The notes beneath the pieces were generated by a model. That model saw nothing but the letters and a program-made list of their open reading frames with translations, made no database searches and was not told where the DNA came from. The position numbers and the translations under genes are program-made. 64,000 nucleotides of DNA from Lycorma delicatula. Taxonomy: Eukaryota; Arthropoda; Insecta; Hemiptera; Fulgoridae. The stretch spans positions 55,693,959 through 55,757,958 of the forward strand of contig NC_134456.1 of NCBI RefSeq assembly GCF_047948215.1. Reading direction: 5' to 3'. Below, piece after piece: positions 22,690 through 33,411 of the stretch (its first letter is position 1; every line of letters begins with the position of its first letter).

Positions 22690-23285
22690 ATTAACTTAGA
22701 TCAACAGGACTAGACAATTCCAATTTTGAACCAATTTAAATGTAATTCGGGACCTATGTTGTTAATAACAAGAGTTATGTTTCCTTCCAAAGCGTGAATT
22801 GTTGTTGGTTTATCAGCATAAACAAAGAGCAAATCATCCCCAAAGAAAATAATCTACTGGTGTTAAGTCACATGATCTTGGAGGACAATTCACTAGAATA
22901 TTACGTCAAATAATTCGATCGCAAAATTGATTAAATCAATGGAATAATTTGGTAGCAGGATGTGGTTTAGATACTTCCGATCTTCTTGAACTATCACTGA
23001 CAATACCGATATTTTCGTCTGTACTTACAGGTCTTGTTGGTTTTTCATGAAGTAGAATTAATGTTTTTCAAAAATTATCAACATTCGGACGAATAAGTTG
23101 CTCTGATGGACGATAAGGTGCACCATAAAAATTACTAAATACTCTACAAGTTTGGCTAACAGAACATTGATTTTTTAAATTATAAATGGTGTAATTAGAA
23201 ACATATAATATTTGTTGCGGCCTCATTTTCTCCATGCTAATTTTCCAATGCTCATTATTACGAAAATTCATGAATAAAGAAGTGA
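22690..23285 (-). pseudogene. Mariner-like (DUF4817-type) transposase relic, internally deleted
   Basis: Reading minus from 23285 gives MNFRNNEHWKI and IYNLKNQCSVSQTCRVFSNFYG and RPSEQLIRPNVDNF, the N-terminal HTH. It then passes PTRPVSTDENIGIVSDS and jumps to the last catalytic region, VNCPPRSCDLTPVDYFLWG (about 22840-22895), followed by YADKPTTIHALEGNI. The central region with the first two catalytic Asp residues is missing, so it is a deletion derivative and inactive. Its 5' end touches the minisatellite that starts at 23272. Confidence 0.8.
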
Positions 23286-24650
23286 ACAATAACACAGATA
23301 TGGATAAATGACATGTTTATTCTGGGGTGGAGATAAGAGGGCCCCCACCTCAAAAACTTTACAATAATTCTAAATCAAGAAGTGAACAGTCACACAGAAA
23401 CGGATGAATAACATGGTTATTCTGGGGTGGTGATAAAGTGAGGTAGGGAGGAGGGCCCCCACCTCTAAAAATTTCCAATAATTCATAAATCAAGAAGTGA
23501 ACAGTCACACAGAAACGGATGAATAACATGGTTATTCTGGGGTGATGATAAAGTGACGTGGGGAGGAGGGCCCCCACCTCTAAAAATTTCCAATAATTCA
23601 TAAATCAAGAAGTGAACAGTCACACAGAAACGGATGAATAACATGGTTATTCTGGGGTGGCGATAAAGTGAGGTGGGGAGGAGAGCCCCCACGTCTAAAA
23701 ATTTCCAATAATTCATAAATCAAGAAGTGAAGTCGCACAGAAACGGATGAACAACATGGTTATTCTGGGGTGGCGATAAAGTGAGGTGGGGAGGAGGGCC
23801 CCCACCTCTAAAAATTTCCAATAATTCATAAATCAAGAAGTGAAGTCACACAGAAACGGATGAATAACACGGTTATTCGGGGGTGGTGATAAAGTGAGGT
23901 GGGGAGGAGGGCCCCCACCTCTAAAAATTTCCAATAATTCATAAATCAAGAAGAGAAGTCACACAGAAACGGATGAATAACATGGTTATTCTGGGGTGGT
24001 GATAAAGTGAGGTAGGGAGGAGGGCCCCCACCTCTAAAAATTTCCAATAATTCATAAATCAAGAAGTGAAGTCACACAGAAACGGATGAATAACATGGTT
24101 ATTCTGGGGTGGCGATAAAGTGTAGTGGGGAGGAGGGCCCCCACCTCTAAAAATTTCCAATAATTCATAAATCAAGAAGTGAAGTCACACAGAAACGGAT
24201 GAATAACATGGTTATTCTGGGGTGGTGATAAAGTGAGGTGGGGAGGAGGGCCCTCACCTCTAAAAATTTCCAATAATTCATAAATCAAGAAGTGAAGTCA
24301 CACAGAAACGGATGAATAACATGGTTATTCTGGGGTGGTGATAAAGTGAGGTGGGGAAGAGGGCCCCCACCTCTAACAATTTCCAATAATTCATAAATCA
24401 AGAAGTGAAGTCACACAGAAACGGATGAATAACATGGTTATTCTGGGGTGGTGATAAAGTGTGGTGGGGAGGAGGGCCCCCACCGCTAAAAGTTTTCAAT
24501 AATTCTAAATCAAGAAATGAAGAGGAAACTGAAGTGGATGAATAACATGGTTATTCTGGGGTGTTGATGAAGTGAGGTGGGGTGGAGGGCCCCCACATCA
24601 AAAATATCGACAATATTTCAGAAATAAAGAAGTGAAGAGTAAAGCAGAAA
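23272..24650. repeat. Minisatellite, twelve units of 113-115 bp
   Basis: The anchor acatggttattctgggg recurs at 23311 (diverged), 23411, 23526, 23641, 23754, 23867, 23980, 24093, 24206, 24319, 24432 and 24545. The first complete units are 115 bp (agtgaacagtcacac) and the later ones 113 bp (agtgaagtcacac). Each unit holds two inverted repeats: GAGGTGGGG/CCCCACCTC around an 8-nt spacer that includes GGGCCC, and AATAAC-ATG-GTTATT. The purine-rich strand has several G runs. Long minus-strand frames through it are artefacts, because unit length is not a multiple of three. Confidence 0.95.
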
Positions 24651-25827
24651 TACAACAATATAGAACTTATGTAATAGGTTAGAGACTAAAACCCAAAGGA
24701 AAAAATTATTAATCGGAAAGAAACCAGTTAACACTAATAATGTAAGAAGAAAGCTATCTAAGTAATAAATAAAAAATAAACAGAAATAAAACCATAATGA
24801 TAGTGGATGGCCACCGTGCTGAAAATTCAAGATCTTTATGAATTATTTTTTATTGAAAGTAACTAATGGAATTGAAGACATTTATTCGAAGTTGTGAGAT
24901 TATTTGTATTGAAAATATTTTACTTTTTAATAAATCTTCTTAAGTTTTGTACTAAATCTTTTAATTATTTTGCAATTTAGTTAATTTACTTTTATAAACC
25001 CAATATATTTAATAAAGAGAAAAATATTTACAGAAGTTTGATTATTCTTAATTTAAAAAAAAAATCACCTCTTAAATGTTGAACCAAACGTTTAAACATC
25101 AGGGTTTAATTTCTTAAGATTTTTATTTTGTTGGTACGTCATTAATCTTCGAAAGGCTGATAGTTTTCAAACTAATTTTACTAAAATTTCATCCTTTTTT
25201 CTTCCATGTCTTGTTTTTAAATGCGTAAATAACGTTTCAGTTATTTTATATTACAAGTGGTTGGAGTCTCCCCGAGATCCGTTTTCAAGTACTACTTTTA
25301 AGTGAATAATACACTGTAGTTATGAACAAAATATTTACACAGAAACAAGACTAGTCGAAAAAGGTTGAATCAGTTAATTAGCAACACTTCAGAAAAACAT
25401 TTCTGTACTTTTCTAAGAAAACCCTTTTTACTGTTCCAAAGAAAGGTTTTAAAACCTAGAGAAACAAGAAATCAGACTTGTAAATTGTAAATACATTTAA
25501 AGAACTAAAGAAATAAAAAAAAAAACAATAAATTAATGTAAAATTTATTGCCTGTATTTCTTTATCAATATTGAAAAATCACTTTGATTCATTTAAATAA
25601 TATATTTATTCCAAAAAAACATCGACATCTAATATTTTTTGTAAGTGTAACAGGGATGAATGGGATTTCATGTTGGTCATTCATCTTGGTCTTAAGTCTA
25701 TAGTGGGTTCTATATTTTTGTAGAGATTAAAATTATTTAGATATAATAAATTATTATAAATTAATAAATAATAATTGATCTTAATTTAAAATAATTTATA
25801 TTATTATAATAATAATTATATTTTACA
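24651..25827. other. AT-rich intergenic sequence, nothing recognised
   Basis: No gene or element is supported. Confidence 0.55.
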
Positions 25828-26400
25828 TACGAGGTCTCTAAATAAAGTAATGAGACTGATTCAAAAAACTTTTTAAACCATCCAATTACACATGGATTCT
25901 ATCACCTTCGAAATAGTTCCCATTGGTAGCAACACAACGTCCAAACGGTTTTCCCCCTCTTCATAACAGTGTTGGAACTCAGAAACCGGAATGTCCTTCA
26001 TGTGGTGGCATACATTTTTTCAAAAATTTTCTAATTTTCCAGAATTGTGTCCAAGTCAGGTGATAAAGGTGGTTGAGTAATTACAGGAATGTTTTTCTGT
26101 TCCAAAAACTAATTACTTGAGACTGCAGCGTGTCAAGGTGTGCATTTTCTTGATGCAGCATCCAGTTATCTTTGATGGCTGGTGTCACGCGGGCAAATCT
26201 TTTCCGTAGTCTTTGAAGAATTTCTCGGTAAACATACTGATTTACAGTCTGTCCTGTAGGCTCCTTATGGACAATGACATTACTATCAAAGAAAAATATT
26301 AGCATGGTTTTGATTTTATCATTTTTGCTTTTTTGGGATGTGGTGAGTTTGAGGGTGCCACTCCATCTTCTGGCGTTTTGATTTCTGGGTCGTACTCAAA
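25828..26400 (-). pseudogene. Mariner transposase relic (DD34D type), N-terminus missing
   Basis: A TA followed by CGAGGTCTCTAAATAAAG at 25828 looks like a mariner terminal repeat. Reading minus from 26400 gives FEYDPEIK, then PKKAKMIKSK, then MLIFFFDSN.IVHKE, PTGQTVNQYVYREILQRLRK, then DNWMLHQENAHLDT where functional mariners have HHDNAxxHT. Further on come NRKTF, CMPPHE and a C-terminal tail ending just inside the terminal repeat. The catalytic Asp of the second box is Glu. The element stops abruptly at about 26400, where unrelated sequence (ctacgctcgtttcgtgcgct) begins. Confidence 0.85.
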
Positions 26401-27360
26401 GTTAACCTACGCTCGTTTCGTGCGCTAACCTCGACTAATTAACAGTTGTGTTTTGATTAAATAATAAATAATTGCAATAATTACTGAATGTATTTACATA
26501 TACAAAACTTTACTGTCTTAATTAGTCAAAGTTATCGAGCGTAAATTAAATTTGGTTAAATTATATTTTAAAAATAAACATAAATGGTTATAAAAATGGT
26601 AATATAATGGTTATATCGGGTGATATTAAGAATCACGTAAAAGAGTTTGCAATTCAATGGTCGATAAGCTAATACGTAAGAACCTAATAATGTTATCTTA
26701 ATGATTTATTATAAATTATTTAGATTTTAATTAAACAGAGATTGAGATTAAATTATTCCTAAGATCCTCGAATTGATTGAATCCAAGGTATACGACATGT
26801 TCACAGAACAGAAAGTTAATTGTATTTATACTGTTTTATATTCACTTTTATTTAGTCGCAAGCCGTTGAATGGCACTTTTTGTGGGATGGATTTTAATAA
26901 CCAACTACGATATAAGTTTCCTATGTACTTAATAGCCACCTGAACTATCCTAGAACAACTCCAGTTTTTTTATAGGGAAACTAACAAAACTCCTGTCTTC
27001 TATATGGTTTGTTATTCAACATTACTGGATTAATAAAGCAGTAAATAAGTTTTAGATACGGTCATCACCATGTCCACTTTATTCTTTACAATTAGGAATG
27101 TTTAATTTTCAATTCATATAAATAATCATCTCCACTCCAAACTAAAGACTGTTTTTTAATTTTTAACTGTTTCTATAATAAGAATATTTTTTTTAACAAC
27201 TAGCTTAAAATAAAATAATAGGTCGTTTATTAAAGCCTTTTAGGCAAGACAAGCCTAATAAATTTCATGTTTTTATCTGCCATTATTAAAAGAATTAGCG
27301 TACTTTGTTAAACACTCTGTATATTTTACATAAAGCTACCTGTAAAGTAGACTTTTTTAT
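26401..27360. other. AT-rich sequence, possible small DNA-element fragment at its start
   Basis: About 26404-26445 (ctacgctcgtttcgtgcgct then aacctcgactaattaac) has the look of a MITE end, but no partner terminus was found. The remainder is AT-rich with no gene. Confidence 0.45.
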
Positions 27361-27364
27361 TTGT

Positions 27365-27480
27365 TTGACGAAAAATTCGACACGTAAGCTCCAAACATGT
27401 GCATGATAAATCCCATGGCAATTTTGTAGCGATTAAAACCGTCATGTCTGACAGGGATTCGAACCGAGAAAAACGAACAG
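27365..27480 (-). mobile_element. tRNA-derived SINE, family B, partial
   Basis: The reverse complement has box B ggttcgaatccctgtcagacatg, then cgctacaaaattgcc and a tail tgtcgaatttttcgtcaaac with an A-rich end. The layout and tail match 54945-55085. Box A is not convincing. Confidence 0.65.
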
Positions 27481-27635
27481 GGTAAATAAAGTATTTACTA
27501 TTTATGTAAATAAACTATTTACTTACTAGTAAGTAGGCAGGAATAATAAGAATTTTCAGTTTTATCAATTGACGGAAGAGTATTAAATTTTTTAATACCC
27601 TTTACAAATTCCGGGAAGGATGACCAATATATATA
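27481..27635. other. AT-rich spacer
   Basis: Short non-coding sequence with an imperfect duplication of tatttactta-type words at about 27485-27530. Confidence 0.5.
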
Positions 27636-28440
27636 TACGAAGGCTGTTCAGAAAATAACAGAACATATTCAGTTACGCGCCAATGGAGATATTTAGTGAC
27701 GTGCGGTTGGCAGCATTGTATCCCACATAATCTTTTCTGTAACCACATGATCTTGCATTATTGATATTTGTCTTAGTTTTCTTTTTATTGTTATTTGAGT
27801 GCAACATGTTTAAGTATTTGTAGCGATTTTCAAAAGCAACGATACAAATAACATTTTGCGTGAAACTAAAAAAAACTTTCATCACATAAACGTTTTAAAT
27901 TTTGAAACAAGCTTACGGAGATGTTGCTCTGGGTCTTATGTAATGTTACGAATGGTTTTCACGATTTAAAAGCGGTCGTCAGTAGATCGAAGATGACCCT
28001 CGTCTAGGAAGGCATACATTCGACTTTCACTGATGACAACCGCGTTCAGAAAATCAACGATTGCAAATCGGCAATTGATTGCCAGATTTGCCATTTTAAC
28101 TAAAAAACTGAACATGCATCGAGTTACAGCAAAGTGTGTTCCTGGTTTGACGGCCGAACAGCAGAAGAACATCGAGTGGACGTTTACCGGCAACTTCTTA
28201 AACAAGCCGATGACGATGAAACATTCGTGGAAAGGATCATGATTGTCCTCCGTCAGCCTCCCTATTTTCTTATTTCCAAAATTAAAATCGGCGATGAAAG
28301 GACGCCGTTTTAAGGCTATTGATGACATAAATAACTGTTAAAATACAATATTAAAAATCGTAAACAAAGAAAAATAATTCATAAGCGATTTAACACTACT
28401 ATTGTTTCGAGCAAAATAATCGTTTAATATGACAGAGAAA
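27636..28440 (+). pseudogene. Mariner transposase relic, internally deleted
   Basis: TACGAAGGCTGTTCAGAAAA at 27636 matches a mariner terminal repeat beginning at a TA. The plus-strand reading, in shifting frames, follows the N-terminal HTH of mariner (TYGDVALG, then FSRFKSGRQ, then DDPRLGR, DDNRVQKIN), then AKCVPGLTAEQQKN and QADDDETFVERI, the segment just before the first catalytic Asp. It then jumps to the far C-terminal region (PPYFLISKIKI). The catalytic core between these is gone. A 69-codon frame at 28033-28242 is only a remnant. No right terminal repeat was recognised. Confidence 0.82.
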
Positions 28441-28904
28441 AGACTTGTTCCAAGATCAACGTACTCCACCGTAAAGAATTATTTAATACCACTGTTAGGT
28501 ACAATACAAGTCCCGACATTGCAAGAAAACATTCTTTCACGTTTTACCACCCTATGTCACGTCACACGACAGCCAAGTTCTAACATAAGATGAAAGAAAG
28601 TATAAGTGAATTCGATAATAATTTAACAGAATGTAATCAAGATAATCATTACTTTTACTGTATGTTTTTTAAAAAAAAATTAAATAGCAATTTGGATTTT
28701 TTTTATCGGTCAGTTATAATCTCCATAAATCAAATTCGCGTAGACTTGCAGCGGAATTAGTTTGAAAAAATAAAACATGGAAAGTACCATAAAGAAATAC
28801 CCACGTGTTTTAGTACTAACGACCTCGGTCTCTTTCATTCAAAAGGAAAGTTTCCTTCATATTCGTATAAGCTGCAAAATTCATGTTGTCACCCCCAACA
28901 CGCC
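28441..28904. other. AT-rich intergenic sequence, nothing recognised
   Basis: No gene or repeat family was recognised. Confidence 0.5.
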
Positions 28905-29060
28905 TTAAGCTCACAATGTGAATTATCACAAAAAAATCTGATGTGGACACCAGATTTCCTTGTACGCCTATTAAATTACATATACACATATTTTTAAAAT
29001 TAAAAGTATATAAAATTTTATTTCATTAATAACTTCTTGATATTTTTTTTTATTGTTATA
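28905..29060 (-). repeat. ~700-bp interspersed repeat family, 3' end copy
   Basis: The reverse complement matches the 3' end of the 37845-38565 copy: ttattaatgaaataaaattt, then taatttaataggcgtacaag and gtccacatcagattt. Confidence 0.75.
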
Positions 29061-29093
29061 ATTGAATTATTTATCGTTATTTGAAACTCAACC

Positions 29094-29145
29094 ACCAAAG
29101 AACACCGGTATCCCACGATCTAGTATAGAAATCCGAAACATAGCA
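29094..29145 (-). mobile_element. SINE family A, middle fragment
   Basis: The reverse complement reads actagatcgtgggataccgg then tgttctttggtggttgag, overlapping both 14393-14556 and 52041-52200. It is too short to classify alone. Confidence 0.65.
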
Positions 29146-30443
29146 AGGCAATATTGATGGTAGGGAGAGCCGATCTAGGTTTAAAATAATTGTTTTTTTT
29201 AAATTTCTTTTTAAAACCTTTATTTATTTAAAATTTTCATAATAATGACAATAAATGTTAGTCATAATTCACCCCCTTCCCACCGAAAAAAATTCTTTGC
29301 TAACTTTTGGTTGTACATTTTTTCACTAGAATTTTTATTAGTTTCCTCCATTTAATATAGTAAACGTAGAACTATAAAAAAAAAAAATTTGAAATGTGAT
29401 TTTGGAAATGAGGGAACAGGTAAAAAATAAAAAATACCGAATATTTGAATTTTTTAAACTATTTTTTGGTTTATTTAAACATATAATGATAATTTTACAA
29501 ACCATCATCGATTACCCCAACCCCAAAAAATTATGGTTTTTTCATATATAATTATTTTTCCATTATATAAAAATAAGAAACCGATGCCAGGAAACTTCGT
29601 TGTAACCAATGTCACTTTGTCGTTGTTATATGCGTACCTCGATAACAACGCATACGTAAATTAATTGTTCGCAATTCTTCGTAAAATGTCGACGGTCAGA
29701 AGTAGGCATAATAAAGAGTACATTTCATATTAATGGTTTCTATTTAATTTTACAAATTCAATTAGTTCAATTCAATTCGAAACATTCAAAATTAAAAAAA
29801 AAACTAGTTTAAAAAATTCTTGTTTTTTTTTTCTTACCTTAATTTTTATTGATAAAATTTACTTTATATTACATTTTCTAAATTCAATAGCTTGTTTGTA
29901 CGAAAAAAGCTGCATCTAGATAAAAATAAGAAAAGGAACGCCGAAATAAACTATTAATGCGATTAATATGAGAACGTGGGCTAAGGATGTGTAAAGAAAG
30001 CGAGAATATTTATCGGGAAAATTAACGTAACTAATTTTAATTAGAAAATCAAACAAACAAATTTGTTTGAGATGATCAGGCCGGCCGTATATCTCGATGT
30101 TAAGCAACGATGAAAAGAATAAAATGAAAAATATTTTCAAATAGTTTACGCGGATGAAGTATTTTTTCGTTTAAATTATCTACCAAAAATACATAGAACG
30201 GGATTACCACTAGAAAATAGAGTAAGCGTTATCAACCAGAAACGACCCGGTTTGTGAAGAAAATAACAAATTGAACATACAAATGTATATAAACAAAACA
30301 TTAATAATATGTGGGAGCGTTTAATTAACTTTTTAACTGTTAAAAAAAATGAAGTATAACAGATGTTCCTGCTTGGAAACGATCTATTTTTTTACGGTTA
30401 TCAGAAAAATATAACGTTATGAGGTAATTAAGTGTAACTTTGA
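29146..30443. other. AT-rich intergenic sequence before the LINE insertion
   Basis: Poly-A/T-rich with no supported gene. Confidence 0.55.
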
Positions 30444-30454
30444 TGTCTTTAAGT
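30444..30454. repeat. Target-site duplication of the LINE, left copy
   Basis: TGTCTTTAAGT at 30444-30454 is repeated exactly at 33401-33411, directly outside the element on both sides. Confidence 0.95.
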
Positions 30455-33400
30455 TTTTTTTTTTTTTGTCTTCAGTCACTTGACTGGTTTGATGCAGCTC
30501 TCCAAGATTCCCTATCTAGTGCTAGTCGTTTCATTTCAGTATACCCTCTACATCCTACATCCCTAACAATTTGTTTTACATATTCCAAACGTGGCCTGCC
30601 TACACAATTTTTCCCTTCTACCTGTCCTTCCAAAATTAAAGCGACTATTCCAGGATGCCTTAGTATGTGGCCTATAAGTCTGTCTCTTCTTTTAACTATA
30701 TTTTTCCAGATGGTTCTTTCTTCATCTATTTGCCGCAATACCTCCTCATTTGTCACTTTATCCACCCATCTGATTTTTAACATTCTCCTATAGCACCACA
30801 TTTCAAAAGCTTCTAACCTTTTCTTCTCAGATACTCCGATTGTCCAAGTTTCACTTCCATATAAAGCGACACTCCAAACATACACTTTCAAAAATCTTTT
30901 CCTGACATTTAAATTAATTTTTGATGTAAACAGCTTATATTTCTTACTGAAGGCTCGTTTAGCTTGTGCTATTCGGCATTTTATATCGCTCCTGCTTCGT
31001 CCATCTTTAGTAATTCTACTTCCCAAATAACAAAATTCTTCTACCTCCATAATCTTTTCTCCTCCTATTTTCACATTCAGTGGTCCATCTTTGTTATTTC
31101 TACTACATTTCATTACTTTTGTTTTGTTCTTGTTTATTTTCATGCAATAGTTCTTGCGTAGGACTTCATCTATGCCGTTCATTGTTTCTTCTAAATCCTT
31201 TTTATTCTCGGCTAGAATTACTATATCATCAGCAAAACGTAGCATCTTTATCTTTTCACCTTGTACTGTTACTCCGAATCTAAATTGTTCTTTAACATCA
31301 TTAACTGCTAGTTCCATGTAAAGATTAAAAAGTAACGGAGATAGAGAACATCCTTGTCGGACTCCCTTTCTTATTATGGCTTCTTTCTTATGTTCTTCAA
31401 TTGCTACTGTTGCTGTTTGGTTCCTGTACATGTTAGCAATTGTTCTTCTATCTCTGTATTTGAACCCTAATTTTTTTAAAATGCTGAACATTTTATTCCA
31501 GTCTACGTTATCGAATGCCTTTTCTAGGTCTATAAACGCCAAGTATGTTGGTTTGTTTTTCTTTAATCTTCCTTCTACTATTAATCTGAGGCCTAAAATT
31601 GCTTCCCGTGTCCCTATACTTTTCCTGAAACCAAATTGGTCTTCTCCTAACACTTCCTCCACTCTCCTCTCAATTCTTCTGTATAGAATTCTAGTTAAGA
31701 TTTTTGATGCATGACTAGTTAAACTAATTGTTCTGTATTCTTCACATTTATCTGCCCCTGATTTCTTTGGTATCATTACTATAACACTTTTTTTGAAGTC
31801 TGACGGAAATTCCCCTTTTTCATAAATATTACACACCAGTTTGTATAATCTATCAATCGCCTCCTCCCCTGCACTGCGCAGTAATTCTACAGGTATTCCG
31901 TCTATTCCAGAAGCCTTTCTGCCATTTAAATCTTTTAATGCTCTCTTAAATTCAGATCTCAGTATTGTTTCTCCCATTTCATCCTCCTCAACTTCCTCTT
32001 CTTCCTCTATAAAACCATTTTCTAATTCATTTCCTCCGTATAACTCTTCAATATATTCCACCCATCTATCGACTTTACCTTTCGTATTATATATAGGTGT
32101 ACCATCTTTGTTTAACACATTATTAGATTTTAATTTATGTACCCCAAAATTTTCCTTAACTTTCCTGTATGCTCCGTCTATTTTACCAATGTTCATTTCT
32201 CTTTCCACTTCTGAACACTTTTCTTTAATCCACTCTTCTTTCGCCAGTTTGCACTTCCTGTTTATAGCATTTCTTAATTGCCGATAGTTCCTTTTACTTT
32301 CTTCATCACTAGCATTCTTATATTTTCTACGTTCATCCATCAGCTGCAATATATCGTCTGAAACCCAAGGTTTTCTACCAGTTCTCTTTATTCCGCCTAA
32401 GTTCGCTTCTGCTGATTTAAGAATTTCCTTTTTAACATTCTCCCATTCTTCTTCTACATTTTCTATCTTATCTTTTTTACTCAGACCTCTAGCGATGTCC
32501 TCCTCAAAAATCTTCTTTACCTCCTCTTCCGCAAGCTTCTCTAAATTCCACCGATTCATCTGACACCTTTTCTTCAGGTTTTTAAGCCCCAATCTACATT
32601 TCATTATCACCAAATTATGGTCGCTATCAATGTCTGCTCCAGGGTAAGTTTTGCAGTCAACGAGTTGATTTCTAAATCTTTGCTTAACCATGATATAATC
32701 TATCTGATACCTTCCAGTATCGCCTGGCTTTTTCCAAGTGTATATTCTTCTATTATGATTTTTAAATTGGGTGTTGGCAATTACTAAATTATACTTCGTG
32801 CAAAACTCTATAAGTCGGTCCCCTCTTTCATTCCTTTTGCCCAGCCCGTATTCACCCACTATATTTCCTTCCTTGCCTTTTCCAATGCTTGCATTCCAAT
32901 CTCCAACTATTATTAAATTTTCATCTCCTTTTACGTGTTTAATTGCTTCATCAATCTCTTCGTATACACATTCTACCTCATCATCATCATGGGCGCTTGT
33001 AGGCATATAGACGTTAACAATCGTTGTCGGTTTAGGTTTTGAATTTATCCTTATTACAATGACTCTATCGCTATGCGTCTTGAAATACTCCACTCTCCTC
33101 CCTATTTTCTTGTTCATCACGAAACCTACTCCTGCCTGCCCATTATTTGACGCTGAGTTAATTACTCTAAAGTCACCCGACCAAAAGTCGCCTTCCTTTT
33201 CCCACCGAACCTCACTAATTCCTACTATATCCACGTTTACCCTATCCATTTCCCTTTTTAAATTCTCTAGCCTACCAACCTTTTTTAAGCTTCTAACATT
33301 CCACGCTCCGACTCGTAGAATGTTATTTTTTAATTTTCTGGTGACCCCTTCCTTAGTAGTCCCCACCCGGAGATCCGAACGGGGGACTATTTTACCTCCG
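30455..33400 (-). mobile_element. LINE insertion, 2.95 kb, recent
   Basis: On the minus strand the element runs from 33400 to a poly-A run (about 12 nt, seen as T at 30455-30467). An exact 11-bp target-site duplication flanks it. The reading frame is already open at the 5' boundary and has no ATG there, so the copy is probably slightly 5'-truncated rather than full length. Four other copies with the same 3' end are in this window (11775, 14568, 41381, 60583). Confidence 0.95.
30472..33399 (-). CDS. LINE ORF2-like protein: APE endonuclease plus reverse transcriptase, uninterrupted
   Basis: The frame is open from the element's 5' edge; the 964-codon version starts at GTG 33366. The apurinic/apyrimidinic-type endonuclease spans about residues 15-260: GAWNVRSL, then SEVRW near 50, GDWNAS near 155 and SDHNL near 245. 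The reverse transcriptase covers about 480-770, with IDLEKAFDNVDW (motif A, near 605), GVRQGCSLSPLLFN (motif B) and RFADDIVIL (catalytic YxDD-equivalent, near 707). A C-terminal domain follows (ETWTIG, RRMLKIRW, IGHILRHPG). It would nick target DNA and prime cDNA synthesis there. No stop or frameshift is visible. Closest remembered relatives are RTE-type insect ORFs often misannotated as craniofacial development protein 2-like; the clade is not certain. No ORF1 is present. Confidence 0.92.
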   Translation of the reverse strand, partial: GGKIVPRSDLRVGTTKEGVTRKLKNNILRVGAWNVRSLKKVGRLENLKREMDRVNVDIVGISEVRWEKEGDFWSGDFRVINSASNNGQAGVGFVMNKKIGRRVEYFKTHSDRVIVIRINSKPKPTTIVNVYMPTSAHDDDEVECVYEEIDEAIKHVKGDENLIIVGDWNASIGKGKEGNIVGEYGLGKRNERGDRLIEFCTKYNLVIANTQFKNHNRRIYTWKKPGDTGRYQIDYIMVKQRFRNQLVDCKTYPGADIDSDHNLVIMKCRLGLKNLKKRCQMNRWNLEKLAEEEVKKIFEEDIARGLSKKDKIENVEEEWENVKKEILKSAEANLGGIKRTGRKPWVSDDILQLMDERRKYKNASDEESKRNYRQLRNAINRKCKLAKEEWIKEKCSEVEREMNIGKIDGAYRKVKENFGVHKLKSNNVLNKDGTPIYNTKGKVDRWVEYIEELYGGNELENGFIEEEEEVEEDEMGETILRSEFKRALKDLNGRKASGIDGIPVELLRSAGEEAIDRLYKLVCNIYEKGEFPSDFKKSVIVMIPKKSGADKCEEYRTISLTSHASKILTRILYRRIERRVEEVLGEDQFGFRKSIGTREAILGLRLIVEGRLKKNKPTYLAFIDLEKAFDNVDWNKMFSILKKLGFKYRDRRTIANMYRNQTATVAIEEHKKEAIIRKGVRQGCSLSPLLFNLYMELAVNDVKEQFRFGVTVQGEKIKMLRFADDIVILAENKKDLEETMNGIDEVLRKNYCMKINKNKTKVMKCSRNNKDGPLNVKIGGEKIMEVEEFCYLGSRITKDGRSRSDIKCRIAQAKRAFSKKYKLFTSKINLNVRKRFLKVYVWSVALYGSETWTIGVSEKKRLEAFEMWCYRRMLKIRWVDKVTNEEVLRQIDEERTIWKNIVKRRDRLIGHILRHPGIVALILEGQVEGKNCVGRPRLEYVKQIVRDVGCRGYTEMKRLALDRESWRAASNQSSD

Positions 33401-33411
33401 TGTCTTTAAGT
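33401..33411. repeat. Target-site duplication of the LINE, right copy
   Basis: Exact match to 30444-30454; see the element entry. Confidence 0.95.

Noticed and set aside
23359..23716. Apparent minus-strand proteins of 77-80 codons with repeated MNYWKFL/PHPFLCDC segments
   Set aside because: They are read-through of the 113/115-bp minisatellite. The unit length is not a multiple of three, so no protein repeat can persist.
23272..24650. Possible CRISPR-like array
   Set aside because: Units are contiguous and near identical over their whole length with no unique spacers, and the context is eukaryotic.
30964..33409. Plus-strand ORFs opposite the intact LINE (such as 31841-32287 and 33059-33409)
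   Set aside because: They are antisense shadows of the LINE coding frame and recur at the same place opposite the second copy.
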